A stretch of 64,000 bases of DNA from a virus. Under the pieces are notes generated by a model. That model was not told where the DNA came from and searched no databases. It saw only the letters and a program-made list of their open reading frames with translations. Both the position numbers and the translations under genes were made by a program. Location of the stretch: the IMG/VR virus record IMGVR_UViG_3300045116_000678, positions 1-64,000 of that record. The stretch is one strand, 5' to 3'. Below are positions 34,229 to 41,906 of this stretch, in pieces; positions within the stretch are counted from its first letter, which is position 1; every line of letters begins with the position of its first letter.

Positions 34229-34302
34229 GGTAGCGGCCGGTCCCCTTGCGGGGTGGGATGCCAGAGCACAGGGCTCTGTGGTTGATCGTCTTGGCCGCTA
34301 CC
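34229..34302 (-). ncRNA. Candidate structured leader RNA with a three-way junction
   Basis: GGTAGCGGCC (34229-34238) and GGCCGCTACC (34293-34302) form a perfect 10-bp outer stem. Inside it are two hairpins: CCCC/GGGG with a 4-base loop (34242-34253) and CAGAGC/GCTCTG with a 5-base loop (34262-34278). The result is a closed three-way junction of 74 bases directly before the start codon at 34224. It lies 40 bases after a late motif. It may be a riboregulator of the following gene or a separate small RNA. Confidence 0.5.
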
Positions 34303-34341
34303 CGTCGATAGGCCAATGGTCTTCCGGGGCGGCTGTGAAAC

Positions 34342-34356
34342 CGAACCCTACAGGGG
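34342..34356 (-). promoter_or_regulatory. Late motif copy 6 (CCCCTGTAGGGTTCG)
   Basis: An exact copy. It points leftward to the structured leader and the gene at 33787-34224. Its other side is only 19 bases from the start of the divergent HEPN-like gene. Confidence 0.7.
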
Positions 34357-34374
34357 TGCTGTCAGAATCCTCCG

Positions 34375-35187
34375 ATGCCCAAGAGAAACGCGAAGTTCTC
34401 CGTTCTACAGCCCGACCGCCTAAAGGAACTGGTGGAGGCAAATCAACGAGCGTTGAACAATCTCGCGGACGCACTTGAGAGGTTTTCTCCGGAACAACTG
34501 CCTTTCCTTGAGCCGGTGCGAGCCTCAGCAAATAGGGTTGCTCAGACGGCGCGTGAAGTCTCCGAGGCGTGGGATCAACTACCCAATGAGTACCGAGCCG
34601 CCTTGCTTGTTCTCGCGCACGAAGGGTGGTATTTCGACCTGGAAGCGATGGAGTTCGGAACGCCTCTTGAAATCGCAAACAGCTTTCAGTCCGGCGATAG
34701 AGAGACAGCCGAGACTCATCTTTGTGACCACTATCGCGATCGTCTAAATGAGATCGAACAGCAACTGACGAAGTGGTTTCCCTCGCGTTTGGCCATATTC
34801 AGAGATGCGTTTCGCGCCCATCGGCAGGGGCTCTATTTCGCGTCAATCCCTCTGTTGCTGTCGCAGATCGACGGCGTGTGCCATGACCTCTCAGACTATT
34901 ACTTCTTCACGAAGCCACGCGGTGAAAGACGGACTGGCGTGTCGCCATTCATCGAGCAGAAAGGTCTAAGCGAAATCAACTTGGCGTTGCTTGCGCCGTT
35001 GATGGCTGAGCACAGCATCCTCCTAGGTGAAAACCGACGCCCAGCAAATTTCTCCCAGTTGAATAGACATCAGGTATTGCATGGGGAGTCGCTGGACTAT
35101 GGAAGCGAGCTCAACAGCTTGCGCTCCATCTCGCTCCTTCACTATCTGGCGTCCTGCTTGCACTACTTCGTCCTTCGCAAGAATTAG
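34375..35187 (+). CDS. HEPN-like protein, candidate anti-phage or exclusion moron
   Basis: The 270-residue protein is helical, without membrane segments. Near the C-terminus is NRHQVLHGESLDYGSELNSL, with R231 and H236 in the R-x4-H spacing of the HEPN RNase superfamily and the following Asp-Tyr-Gly typical of this subgroup. HEPN proteins in mobile elements often cleave RNA to abort infection. Lower G+C than its neighbours and orientation opposite to the late genes mark it as a moron expressed in the lysogen. It ends 16 bases from the end of the portal gene. The start at 34375 has no clear ribosome site. Confidence 0.65.
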   Translation: MPKRNAKFSVLQPDRLKELVEANQRALNNLADALERFSPEQLPFLEPVRASANRVAQTAREVSEAWDQLPNEYRAALLVLAHEGWYFDLEAMEFGTPLEIANSFQSGDRETAETHLCDHYRDRLNEIEQQLTKWFPSRLAIFRDAFRAHRQGLYFASIPLLLSQIDGVCHDLSDYYFFTKPRGERRTGVSPFIEQKGLSEINLALLAPLMAEHSILLGENRRPANFSQLNRHQVLHGESLDYGSELNSLRSISLLHYLASCLHYFVLRKN

Positions 35188-35202
35188 GCTTGCACGTTCC
35201 GA

Positions 35203-37521
35203 TCAGGCGGCTTCCAGGTTGTCCGAGGTCCGCGCCGTCTCGATGCCCTGCCCTCCGTCGCCTGGCTCAGCTGCGCGCGGTGGGAATGTCGGACTGGTGT
35301 TCTCGCGCACGGGCGGCGCCGCAGCTGCCTCTTCCTGGGCGCCGGGCGCCGGCAGCATGGCCGGGCCCTGGCCCTGGATGTAGGGCGACTTGATGTTCAT
35401 CGCCGCGGTCTGGGCAGGCACCGGGAAGTTCGGATCGTCGCCGCCGGGGTTGGGCCGCTGGTAGCCGGCGCCCTGCATGATGGCGTCGGCGATCGGCGCG
35501 ATCATGGGCATCTGGGCAACCTGAGCGCCGCCCTGCATCGCGGCGAAGGCCGCCTGCACGCCCACCTGCACCGCATCGGCCATCAGCTTGCGGATCTCGG
35601 CGTCGGTCTTCCGCTCCTTCATGTCGAGCTCGCGGGCCTTCAGGTCGTTGCCGGCCTTCACGAGTGCCTGCTGCACGGCTTCCTGGATGCGTCGCTCCAC
35701 CTGCTCCGGCGTCTCTTGCGACCCGGCTGCCCGGATGGCCTCCACAACCTCGCGCTTGAACGGCACGTCCATGAGGCTGACCATGAACGGCATGACGGCG
35801 GCCTGGTACTGCTGCGGCAGGGACTTGACCGCCTCCGACATCGCGTTGAGCTGCTGGCCGCGGTAGCTGTTGGTGCTGGGCACGTCCTCGAGGGCCACCT
35901 TCAGGCGCGTGCGCTGGAGGTCGTTCGACAGGTAGGTCTGCCCGGTGACAGGATCCTGCTCGGGGCGGTTGATGACAACGGTGCGATCCTTGCGCACCGC
36001 GTCGCCCTCGATCACGACCACGGTCTGCTGGCTGCCGAGGTCTTCGACGATCATCGAGAGGAGCATTTCGCCAACCAGCGTACGGCCGGCGCGGAAGTTG
36101 TCCATGATGCGGCCGAGCGACTGGTTCGATTGCTCGACCTGGGTCTGCTCCTGGAGTCCAGATCGCGCGGTGCCCTTCTGCCCCATGAAGCCGGCCGTGA
36201 CCGTGCTGACGCGCTGGATCGCGCCGCGGCTGTCCTCCAGCATCTTGTAGTGCTGCTCGGTCAGGGTGTAGTCGCGCTTCACTTCGAACCGCGCGCCTGG
36301 CTGCGCCATGTGCTGGGCATTGAGCACGACGTCGGCGTCGACGCGCGCGACCATGCGGCGGAACTGTGCGTCGGTCATATCCACCGCGCCCTTGGTGCGC
36401 TCGGTGCGCACTGCGGCCATACCCCAGCGCAGCTTGGCGATGCCGCTGTTCAGGCTGTCCTGCGGGAAGATCATGTCCCGCACGTAGCCGTACGGCACAC
36501 GGGTCTCGTCCTCAGCGAAGCCGAAGAATGGGGCGTAGGGGAAGAAGCGATGGGTGTATGGGCTCGGCCCGTCGTGCAGGCAGTGAGGGCCAAGCCAGTA
36601 GCTGCGCCGCACGCGAGCCACAATCGCCCTTTGAGCCCGCACCAGCCCGCGCGCCAGGCTGATGTTGTGGGCAGGGTTGTCCTCGTCGTACTCCACGACA
36701 CGGCCGTCCGGGGCGAAGAGGACGACGGCGTCCACCCAGCGGCGGTACCACAGCTCCGCCAGGCAGATCTCTCGGCTGGTCGGGTTGTACCAGCGGTCCT
36801 CGCTGATCGTCCATGCACGTGCCTGATCCCAAGCGTTGCGCAGCCCGGTCGATGCGCCGCCATCGAGAAAGCCTTGGGAGTAGAGGCTCCACCAGCCGCT
36901 GCCGTCCTTGCCCACTACGTCGATGAGTTCCGCATGCTCGGGGAATGAGCGCTTGAGGCGATCCGGCTGGAGCCACCGGGCCCGGCGGAGCCAGCGCCAT
37001 TCCTCGGGGTCATCCGACTTCATGTCCCAGTGGATCTCGTTGCGGTGCACGGCGCGGCACCGATACGGATACTTGAACGGGTCGCTCTGCCGCGACACCT
37101 CCACCCAGCCGATGCCCACGCCGATCTGGGGGCGGAAGGCGTCGCTGCAGGCGCGATCGGCCTTGGATTCGCGCTCGGCCTGGTTCAGCTTGTAGTTCAG
37201 CGCGTCAGCGACCTCTTGGCCGCCGGGCTCTCCGTTCGGGGTGACGCGCCAGTCGGTGCGGATCGTGGCCTCGTAGCCCTGGATGCTGAGCAGCGCCGGG
37301 CCCACCAGGTTCTCGACTGCCGGCGGGATGCCCAGCTGCTGCTGGCGGCGCAGCAGCTCGCTGTCCAGCTGGTTGCCGTCGGCGTAGTCCATCTCCTTGT
37401 CGGCGGTACCGCGCCACGGCGGCTGCATCTCGACCTCGTGCATGAACTCGGTGTATTCCGTCAGCGTCAGCGCCAACGGATCGGCGCCGGGCGCCGCAGG
37501 AGGGGTGGTGTGTTGCAGCAT
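35203..37521 (-). CDS. Portal protein
   Basis: ATG 37521 with GAGGA five bases upstream is chosen over a TTG at 37542 inside the terminase gene. The 772-residue size, the position after the large terminase, and stretches such as AFRPQIGVGIGWVEVSRQSD, FFGFAEDETRVPYGYVRDMI and the helical C-terminal barrel region (PEQVERRIQEAVQQALVKAG) fit P22-like portals of podoviruses. It forms the dodecameric DNA-entry ring at one capsid vertex and binds terminase and adaptor. The C-terminus is Pro/Gly-rich. Confidence 0.85.
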   Translation of the reverse strand: MLQHTTPPAAPGADPLALTLTEYTEFMHEVEMQPPWRGTADKEMDYADGNQLDSELLRRQQQLGIPPAVENLVGPALLSIQGYEATIRTDWRVTPNGEPGGQEVADALNYKLNQAERESKADRACSDAFRPQIGVGIGWVEVSRQSDPFKYPYRCRAVHRNEIHWDMKSDDPEEWRWLRRARWLQPDRLKRSFPEHAELIDVVGKDGSGWWSLYSQGFLDGGASTGLRNAWDQARAWTISEDRWYNPTSREICLAELWYRRWVDAVVLFAPDGRVVEYDEDNPAHNISLARGLVRAQRAIVARVRRSYWLGPHCLHDGPSPYTHRFFPYAPFFGFAEDETRVPYGYVRDMIFPQDSLNSGIAKLRWGMAAVRTERTKGAVDMTDAQFRRMVARVDADVVLNAQHMAQPGARFEVKRDYTLTEQHYKMLEDSRGAIQRVSTVTAGFMGQKGTARSGLQEQTQVEQSNQSLGRIMDNFRAGRTLVGEMLLSMIVEDLGSQQTVVVIEGDAVRKDRTVVINRPEQDPVTGQTYLSNDLQRTRLKVALEDVPSTNSYRGQQLNAMSEAVKSLPQQYQAAVMPFMVSLMDVPFKREVVEAIRAAGSQETPEQVERRIQEAVQQALVKAGNDLKARELDMKERKTDAEIRKLMADAVQVGVQAAFAAMQGGAQVAQMPMIAPIADAIMQGAGYQRPNPGGDDPNFPVPAQTAAMNIKSPYIQGQGPAMLPAPGAQEEAAAAPPVRENTSPTFPPRAAEPGDGGQGIETARTSDNLEAA

Positions 37522-37529
37522 GTTCGTCC

Positions 37530-39116
37530 TCAAAGACGCCAATCAGGCGCCATTCCTTCTTCTTCGTCGGCCGTGGCGGTGGCCGAATCGAGCATCCCGA
37601 GTTCCTTGGCCTGAGCCCACTGTCGGAAGGCGTCCGCGCCCTCGCTGCAGAGGTTCCCCTTCTCGGGCTGGTCCACGAACCGGCTCTGCGCGCGATTGAA
37701 CTTCTTGCGGTAGCCATCCAGGCGCTGGATGCCCAGGGCGCAGGCCTTGCGGTCCAGGAAGGCGCCCTTCATGTGCTTGCGCGTCTGGTGGATGCCGGTC
37801 ATCAGCTCTGTGATGCGCGGCACGATCTCGAAGCGCTGGCCGGGCATCAGGTCGGCCAGCATTTCTTTCGTGCTGCGGTTGTAGTCGCCCAGGCGCTTGT
37901 GGTCAGCGTCGTGCGGCAGGAAGTGACGGCCGAAGACATAGCCGCGCTTCTGCAGCTCGGTGACGTAGTGCCGCAGGTCCTCGCCGCGGGCTTCGTAGTA
38001 GCCGATGAAGCGATCCTGGCCGCGCAGGTCCTGGTGGAACCACACCGCGCACCCGTCGCTGTTGCCGATGTCCCAGAAGGTGTTCACCGGCAGGTCCAGC
38101 ACCGGCACATCCGTGATGCCGCCGCGCTTGCGCAGCGCGGTCATGTCCTTGGCGTAGTAGTTCCCCTCGGTGCTGATCTGGAAGGCCTCGACCGGCGTCG
38201 ACGGGTACTCCTGCCACATCCGCTCCTCGCGCCCGGAGAAGTCGGCCTCCATCGTGGCGACATACCAAGCGCGCTGGTCGATGTCGATGGTGCAGTCCAT
38301 CTCGACCTCGACCCGATCGAAGTAGTCGTGCTGCTCCGTGGTGATCGCCACGGACCGCGAGTCCATGCGGTACTTCGGCTCCTGCCACCAAGCGTAGAAG
38401 TGGAACCGGTAGTCGCGCGGCGTGAGGGGCAGCTTGCCAGCGTGCGCAGCCTCGGCGCGCTGCACCATCTCGAAGAACTCGCCTTCCCTGCCCTCGGCCG
38501 TGCTCTCGATGACCAGGATGCCGTTGAGCGGCACGGCGGGGATGGAGCCGGTGACGACCTCGGCCGCCTTGTCGGGGAACTTGGCGCAGATCTTCCCGAA
38601 CTCGCTGACGTGCAGGCGGTGGATCGTGCCCGACCGCATGGACGTGGCGACGCGCACGCTGCTGTTGTTGTGCGCGAAAAGCAGTTCTGTCGCGCTGTCG
38701 CGTGCGAGAGGGAACCGCTCACGGATCTCGACTGGCAGGCTGTCGTAGGCGAACTTGACCTTGTCCCGGAAGATGACTTCGGCAGCCTCGCGGTCCTGGG
38801 CGATGATCCCGCAGCGCTGGTCGGAATTGAACAGGGCGTGGTCCAGCCAAAGGATCGCGATCAGGGTGGTGAAGCCCAGCTGCCGCGCCTTCAGGATCAG
38901 GTTCCGGTGCCACAGACGACGCACGAACCGCCGCTGAGCGCGGTTGGGCCGGAAGGGCATGACCATGGCGTCGTCGCCGTCGTCGTCGCCCTTCACCATG
39001 ATCTTGTAGAGGCAGCCGCTGAAGACGCGCCACTCCGGGTCCGCCAGGCAGCGCGCCAGCTCCGCGGCGTTGGTCGGCAGCGGAAGGAGCGGCTCGTCGT
39101 GCGTGATGGTGGTCAC
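37530..39116 (-). CDS. terL: Terminase large subunit
   Basis: A 528-residue packaging motor. The ATPase domain has a Walker A-like LKARQLGFTT (75-84), then RCGIIAQDREAAEVIFRDKV and a Walker B-like IHRLHVSEFGK (165-175), with RNLILK preceding. The RNase-H-like nuclease domain has NTFWDIGNSDGCAVWF and later HDADHKRLGDYN with its acidic residues. It cuts concatemeric DNA and pumps it into the prohead. It overlaps the small-subunit gene by four bases and is followed by the portal gene. Confidence 0.9.
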   Translation of the reverse strand: MTTITHDEPLLPLPTNAAELARCLADPEWRVFSGCLYKIMVKGDDDGDDAMVMPFRPNRAQRRFVRRLWHRNLILKARQLGFTTLIAILWLDHALFNSDQRCGIIAQDREAAEVIFRDKVKFAYDSLPVEIRERFPLARDSATELLFAHNNSSVRVATSMRSGTIHRLHVSEFGKICAKFPDKAAEVVTGSIPAVPLNGILVIESTAEGREGEFFEMVQRAEAAHAGKLPLTPRDYRFHFYAWWQEPKYRMDSRSVAITTEQHDYFDRVEVEMDCTIDIDQRAWYVATMEADFSGREERMWQEYPSTPVEAFQISTEGNYYAKDMTALRKRGGITDVPVLDLPVNTFWDIGNSDGCAVWFHQDLRGQDRFIGYYEARGEDLRHYVTELQKRGYVFGRHFLPHDADHKRLGDYNRSTKEMLADLMPGQRFEIVPRITELMTGIHQTRKHMKGAFLDRKACALGIQRLDGYRKKFNRAQSRFVDQPEKGNLCSEGADAFRQWAQAKELGMLDSATATADEEEGMAPDWRL

Positions 39117-40051
39117 GGCGGATCCTTGCGACCCGTGTCGTGTTCGGGATCCTGGGCGACCGGCTTGAAGCCGTTCGATGTGCCGCCGGCGATTGCGTGC
39201 AGCAGGCTGGCCAGCGGGTCGACGCGCTGCTGGTTGTCCTTCTCGTACAGCCCGAGGTGCTTCGCCAGCTTCTCGATGGCGTCCAGCTTGGAGTGCATCT
39301 TGACCTCAATGCCCTCCTTGGTCTGCTTGACGCCGGCGTACAGAGCCAGCGCGGCCGGAGACAGGCGGCGGGTGTCGCACACGAAGGTCTGCCCGAAGCC
39401 CTTGCCGAAGCAATGCGGGCATCCGGGGTGCGGAGCGCGATGCGGGTTGAAGCCGATGCCGCCTTTCGGGTCGAATTCCTCAGGCCCCTTGTTCTCCTTC
39501 ATCAGGCGCATCTGGTCGGCAGCGAACTCTTCTGCGGTGCGCTGGTAGCCGAAGCCCTCGCCGTGGCAGTGCCGGCAACAGCCCACCACGTATTCCACCA
39601 GCTCGCGAGCGTCAGCCGTGGCGATCAGCGCCAGCTCTCGGACCACGCGGTCCGCAGTGATGTGCGTGCGCTCCTGCTGCTGCTGCCGGGCCTCAGCGAT
39701 GGCAGCCTGGATGTACGGTTTTGACAGGTTCTCCGACGCCATCTGGCGGGCCGACTCTGTGCTGTATCCGGCCCGCTCGGCCGCCTTGGTGGCATTCAGG
39801 TCCACCAGGTACTCGTCCACAAACCGCTGCTGTTTGGGCGTGAGGGCCACAGGCGCCGTTGGCTGCGTGCTATCGATTTCGGAGCGCTTCGCGACCTTCT
39901 TCGCTGCTGGCTTCGCCTTCGCCTCGACCACCGCTGCCGGATTCGGCTTCTTGCGCGCGAGCACGACCGCTGCCTTCTTGGGGGCGGCGGTGGGCTTGGT
40001 GGTCTTCTTGGGAGGAGGCGCCGGCTTCTTGGCCGGCTTGCGGGTTGCCAT
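39113..40051 (-). CDS. terS: Terminase small subunit with zinc-binding insert
   Basis: ATG 40051 is preferred; a GTG at 40078 is open. The 312-residue protein has a Lys/Pro/Ala-rich N-terminal tail of about 60 residues, then the Terminase_2 DNA-binding region (LTPKQQRFVDEYLVDLNATK, AAERAGYSTESARQMASENL). A DnaJ-like pair of motifs follows (CRHCHGEG and CPHCFGKG), a probable zinc-binding insert. The family's small subunit binds the packaging start site and the large subunit. Its length is above the usual 150-200 residues because of the tail and the insert. Confidence 0.85.
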   Translation of the reverse strand: MATRKPAKKPAPPPKKTTKPTAAPKKAAVVLARKKPNPAAVVEAKAKPAAKKVAKRSEIDSTQPTAPVALTPKQQRFVDEYLVDLNATKAAERAGYSTESARQMASENLSKPYIQAAIAEARQQQQERTHITADRVVRELALIATADARELVEYVVGCCRHCHGEGFGYQRTAEEFAADQMRLMKENKGPEEFDPKGGIGFNPHRAPHPGCPHCFGKGFGQTFVCDTRRLSPAALALYAGVKQTKEGIEVKMHSKLDAIEKLAKHLGLYEKDNQQRVDPLASLLHAIAGGTSNGFKPVAQDPEHDTGRKDPP

Positions 40052-40085
40052 GGCGCGCGAGTGTTCCTGCACCTTCACCCACGGT

Positions 40086-40100
40086 CGAACCCTATAGGGG
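40086..40100 (-). promoter_or_regulatory. Late motif copy 7 (CCCCTATAGGGTTCG)
   Basis: The only copy with AT in the centre, making the ten-base core CCCTATAGGG a perfect palindrome. It heads the terminase/portal unit (40051-35203). Confidence 0.7.
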
Positions 40101-40128
40101 GCGGCAGGCTGTCCGGCAAAATCGACCC

Positions 40129-40716
40129 ATGAAAGTGCTGCAGTCGTTTCTCATGGCGGTCGCCGTTGCTTCGTACGTCCCTGCCTATGCAGCCGAAGAC
40201 GCTGAAGCCCTGAAAGCGCTGGTCGACCGGCAGAACAGCATCTGCAGAGGTGGCGCCGGCGGCGACCAGACCAAGATGGAGGCAGCCTGCGATGAGCGCG
40301 GCCGCAACATGGCGCGGCTCGAGCGCATGGGGTGGTGCTGGGGCCCGGCTGACCAGCCCGGCTACCTGCAGAAGTGGATACGCTGCCCCGGGCAAGCGGG
40401 TGCTCAAGCGCGGCAGCAGGGCGAGAGCCAGTCCTCCGACGACGCGCGGCTCGTCAGCTGCGCGAAGCAAGCGACGCTGCTACAAGACATCGCGAGGTGG
40501 CGAGATGCTGGCGTGCCGGCTGATAGCGGCCGCGCGTTCCAGCGTGCGATGGCCAGGGCCGCCTATTTGGAACTGCCCAAGGCATTCACGGACAGGCTGG
40601 GCGGGCTGTACGGTGACATCCACCACGGCCGCATGCTCGGGATGACCCCGAACGAGATTCTGGCGGATTGGACCGTGAAGTGCCGCAGCGCGGCTTCACT
40701 GCGGAAGCCTGCATAG
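40129..40716 (+). CDS. Secreted Cys-containing protein (moron)
   Basis: From ATG 40129 the 195-residue protein has a signal peptide (VLQSFLMAVAVASYVPAYA) with probable cleavage after AYA, so it is periplasmic or secreted. The mature N-terminal domain has ICRGGAGGDQTKMEAACDER and MGWCWGPAD; the C-terminal part has LVSCAKQATLLQDIARWRD and a last Cys in WTVKC. Pairs of Cys suggest disulphides. It is divergent from the terminase genes and only 29 bases from a late motif. The function is unknown. It is likely to be expressed in the lysogen. Confidence 0.65.
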   Translation: MKVLQSFLMAVAVASYVPAYAAEDAEALKALVDRQNSICRGGAGGDQTKMEAACDERGRNMARLERMGWCWGPADQPGYLQKWIRCPGQAGAQARQQGESQSSDDARLVSCAKQATLLQDIARWRDAGVPADSGRAFQRAMARAAYLELPKAFTDRLGGLYGDIHHGRMLGMTPNEILADWTVKCRSAASLRKPA

Positions 40717-40742
40717 TAGTAGCAACTGCCGAGACAAAGAAA

Positions 40743-40768
40743 GCCCGCCAGGCGCAGGCCCGGCGGGC
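40743..40768 (-). terminator. Leftward terminator before the late region
   Basis: GCCCGCC and GGCGGGC form a 7-bp stem with a 12-base loop. In leftward RNA it is followed by UUUCUUUG; in the rightward sense no U-run follows. It would end transcripts coming from the tRNA region before the terminase unit. Confidence 0.55.
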
Positions 40769-40954
40769 GAATCACGCGAGACAGGATCGCGCGAGGAGAC
40801 ATCTGGCCGGCGCAGGCGCCGGGGTACGGCCAATCCGACTACGTGCGCAGTGCACGCTTGGCCGTGCGGTTCTCATCCCGCCCTGCATCCCCCGGGATGA
40901 GCGAGGGGTAATGATGGAGTGGCTTGCCCCCCACTCCCGCGCCAGGGCTGGCAC

Positions 40955-41332
40955 TCAACTCGGGGACCGTCGTTGCCGACCGAGCCCTGATAGTCGCCGC
41001 GCTGGGTGTTGAGCCGAACCCCTACAGGGGGCCGACAAGGTGGCTGGGGATGTCCGGCCGAAGCGCGCAGCCACGATGGCGCGGCCCACGGCCATGCGCA
41101 TGGTCTGGCCCTCGATCCACGGCCCGGCTGGGATGCTGGCGCCAGGCCGGCCGACGACCACTGCGCACCAGATCCAGTCTTTCCCGGGCATGGGTGCCGC
41201 CTGGATGGCTAGGCGTTCCATCACCATGTCGATGTCGGGCCAGCGGGTGAGGTACTGGGTGCCGGCCGGCGCGTCCAAGGCCTGGGCGATCAGGGCTTCG
41301 AGGGTCTTGCTGGGGAGCTCGGAGACTTGCAC
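40955..41332 (-). CDS. Conserved phage protein, DUF2591-like
   Basis: GTG 41332 starts a 125-residue frame. The first 95 residues look like the small phage DUF2591 family: a helix (KTLEALIAQALD), YLTRWPDIDMVMERLAIQAA, a CAVVVGRPG strand and a C-terminal helix (TMRMAVGRAIVAARFG). Its role in phages is unknown. The last 30 codons overlap a late motif (41015-41030), so the tail may be recent or constrained. It lies just downstream of the Thr-type tRNA. Confidence 0.6.
   Translation of the reverse strand: MQVSELPSKTLEALIAQALDAPAGTQYLTRWPDIDMVMERLAIQAAPMPGKDWIWCAVVVGRPGASIPAGPWIEGQTMRMAVGRAIVAARFGRTSPATLSAPCRGSAQHPARRLSGLGRQRRSPS
41015..41030 (-). promoter_or_regulatory. Late motif copy 8 (CCCCTGTAGGGGTTCG)
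   Basis: The motif with one extra G, inside the 3' end of the DUF2591-like gene. The next leftward features are the terminator at 40743-40768 and then the terminase unit, which has its own copy. Confidence 0.6.
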
Positions 41333-41355
41333 CTGCCGATTCTCTCCCGCGTGCC

Positions 41356-41433
41356 TGGTGCCGCCACCACGGATTCGAACCTGGGGCCCTTCCCTTACAG
41401 GGGGAACGCTCTACCGGACTGAGCTATGACGGC
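41356..41433 (-). tRNA. tRNA-Thr-like (TGT), atypical
   Basis: Reading the minus strand, the acceptor GCCGTCA pairs with TGGCGGC, the D arm has GG in its loop, and the anticodon stem TTCCC/GGGAA closes a 7-base loop CCTGTAA, giving TGT at 34-36. The end encodes ACCA. Two features are unusual: C instead of U at position 33 and a bulged G in the T stem (CCAGG against CCGTGG). It may be a degenerate or modified phage tRNA. The total length is 78 bases. Confidence 0.7.
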
Positions 41434-41829
41434 TGTGGAGTGATGGTGGCCGGTGCTGATCCCCGGCGCGGCTTCTGCAGGTCGGAGCGAATCACGCCTT
41501 GCGATCCATGCCGCCCCTCTCCGCATCGGGGCGCCCAGCATGCGCGTTCACCATCGTGTCGAGGCACTGTGCGCTCCCCCAGGAACCCCCGGCGGCAATG
41601 CCTCGGCATGATGGCGCCCCGTCTTCCCGGGGCGCCAGCGCTGTTTTGCATCACGCCCGGGCAACTGGCCCAGTCTCAACGCTCTGCATGGGCCTCACCC
41701 CAACCGGGGCATTTGCCGCGCCTTCCCTCGCAATGGGTGCCGGTTGCCGCCCGGCGCCGTCGCAGGTGTCCACGTTGGGGTCTGCGGCAGCGGCTTACCC
41801 CTTGCGAGGGCGCTCTCTCTACGGTTGTC
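41434..41829. other. About 400 bases between two tRNAs, no gene
   Basis: I see no convincing reading frame. A perfect 9-bp hairpin (GGCGCCCCG and its complement, 41613-41621 and 41628-41636) and the short dyad ATGCC/GGCAT at 41598-41609 are present. These could be processing elements between the tRNAs or part of an unrecognised small RNA. Confidence 0.4.
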
Positions 41830-41906
41830 TGGTTGCGGGAACCGGACTTGAACCGGCGGCCTCCGGGGTATGAGCCCGGCGCTCTAACCAACTGAGCTAG
41901 CCCGCG
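41830..41906 (-). tRNA. tRNA with CAT anticodon, initiator-like
   Basis: The cloverleaf has anticodon loop CTCATAC. The anticodon stem CCGGG/CCCGG carries three consecutive G-C pairs at 29-31/39-41 and the first pair of the acceptor is a C-A mismatch (C1, A72), both hallmarks of bacterial initiator tRNA. The D stem begins GCTC, as in elongators, and position 7-66 is also mismatched (C-T). CCA is encoded. The 3' end of the winged-helix gene overlaps its first 23 bases. Confidence 0.85.

Noticed and set aside
40086-40100. T7-type promoter (CTATAGGG similarity)
   Set aside because: Only the start region resembles T7; the upstream recognition part is missing and no single-subunit RNA polymerase gene is present.
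41424-41654. 76-codon minus-strand frame between the tRNAs
   Set aside because: Basic, low-complexity composition and overlap with the tRNA; no ribosome site.
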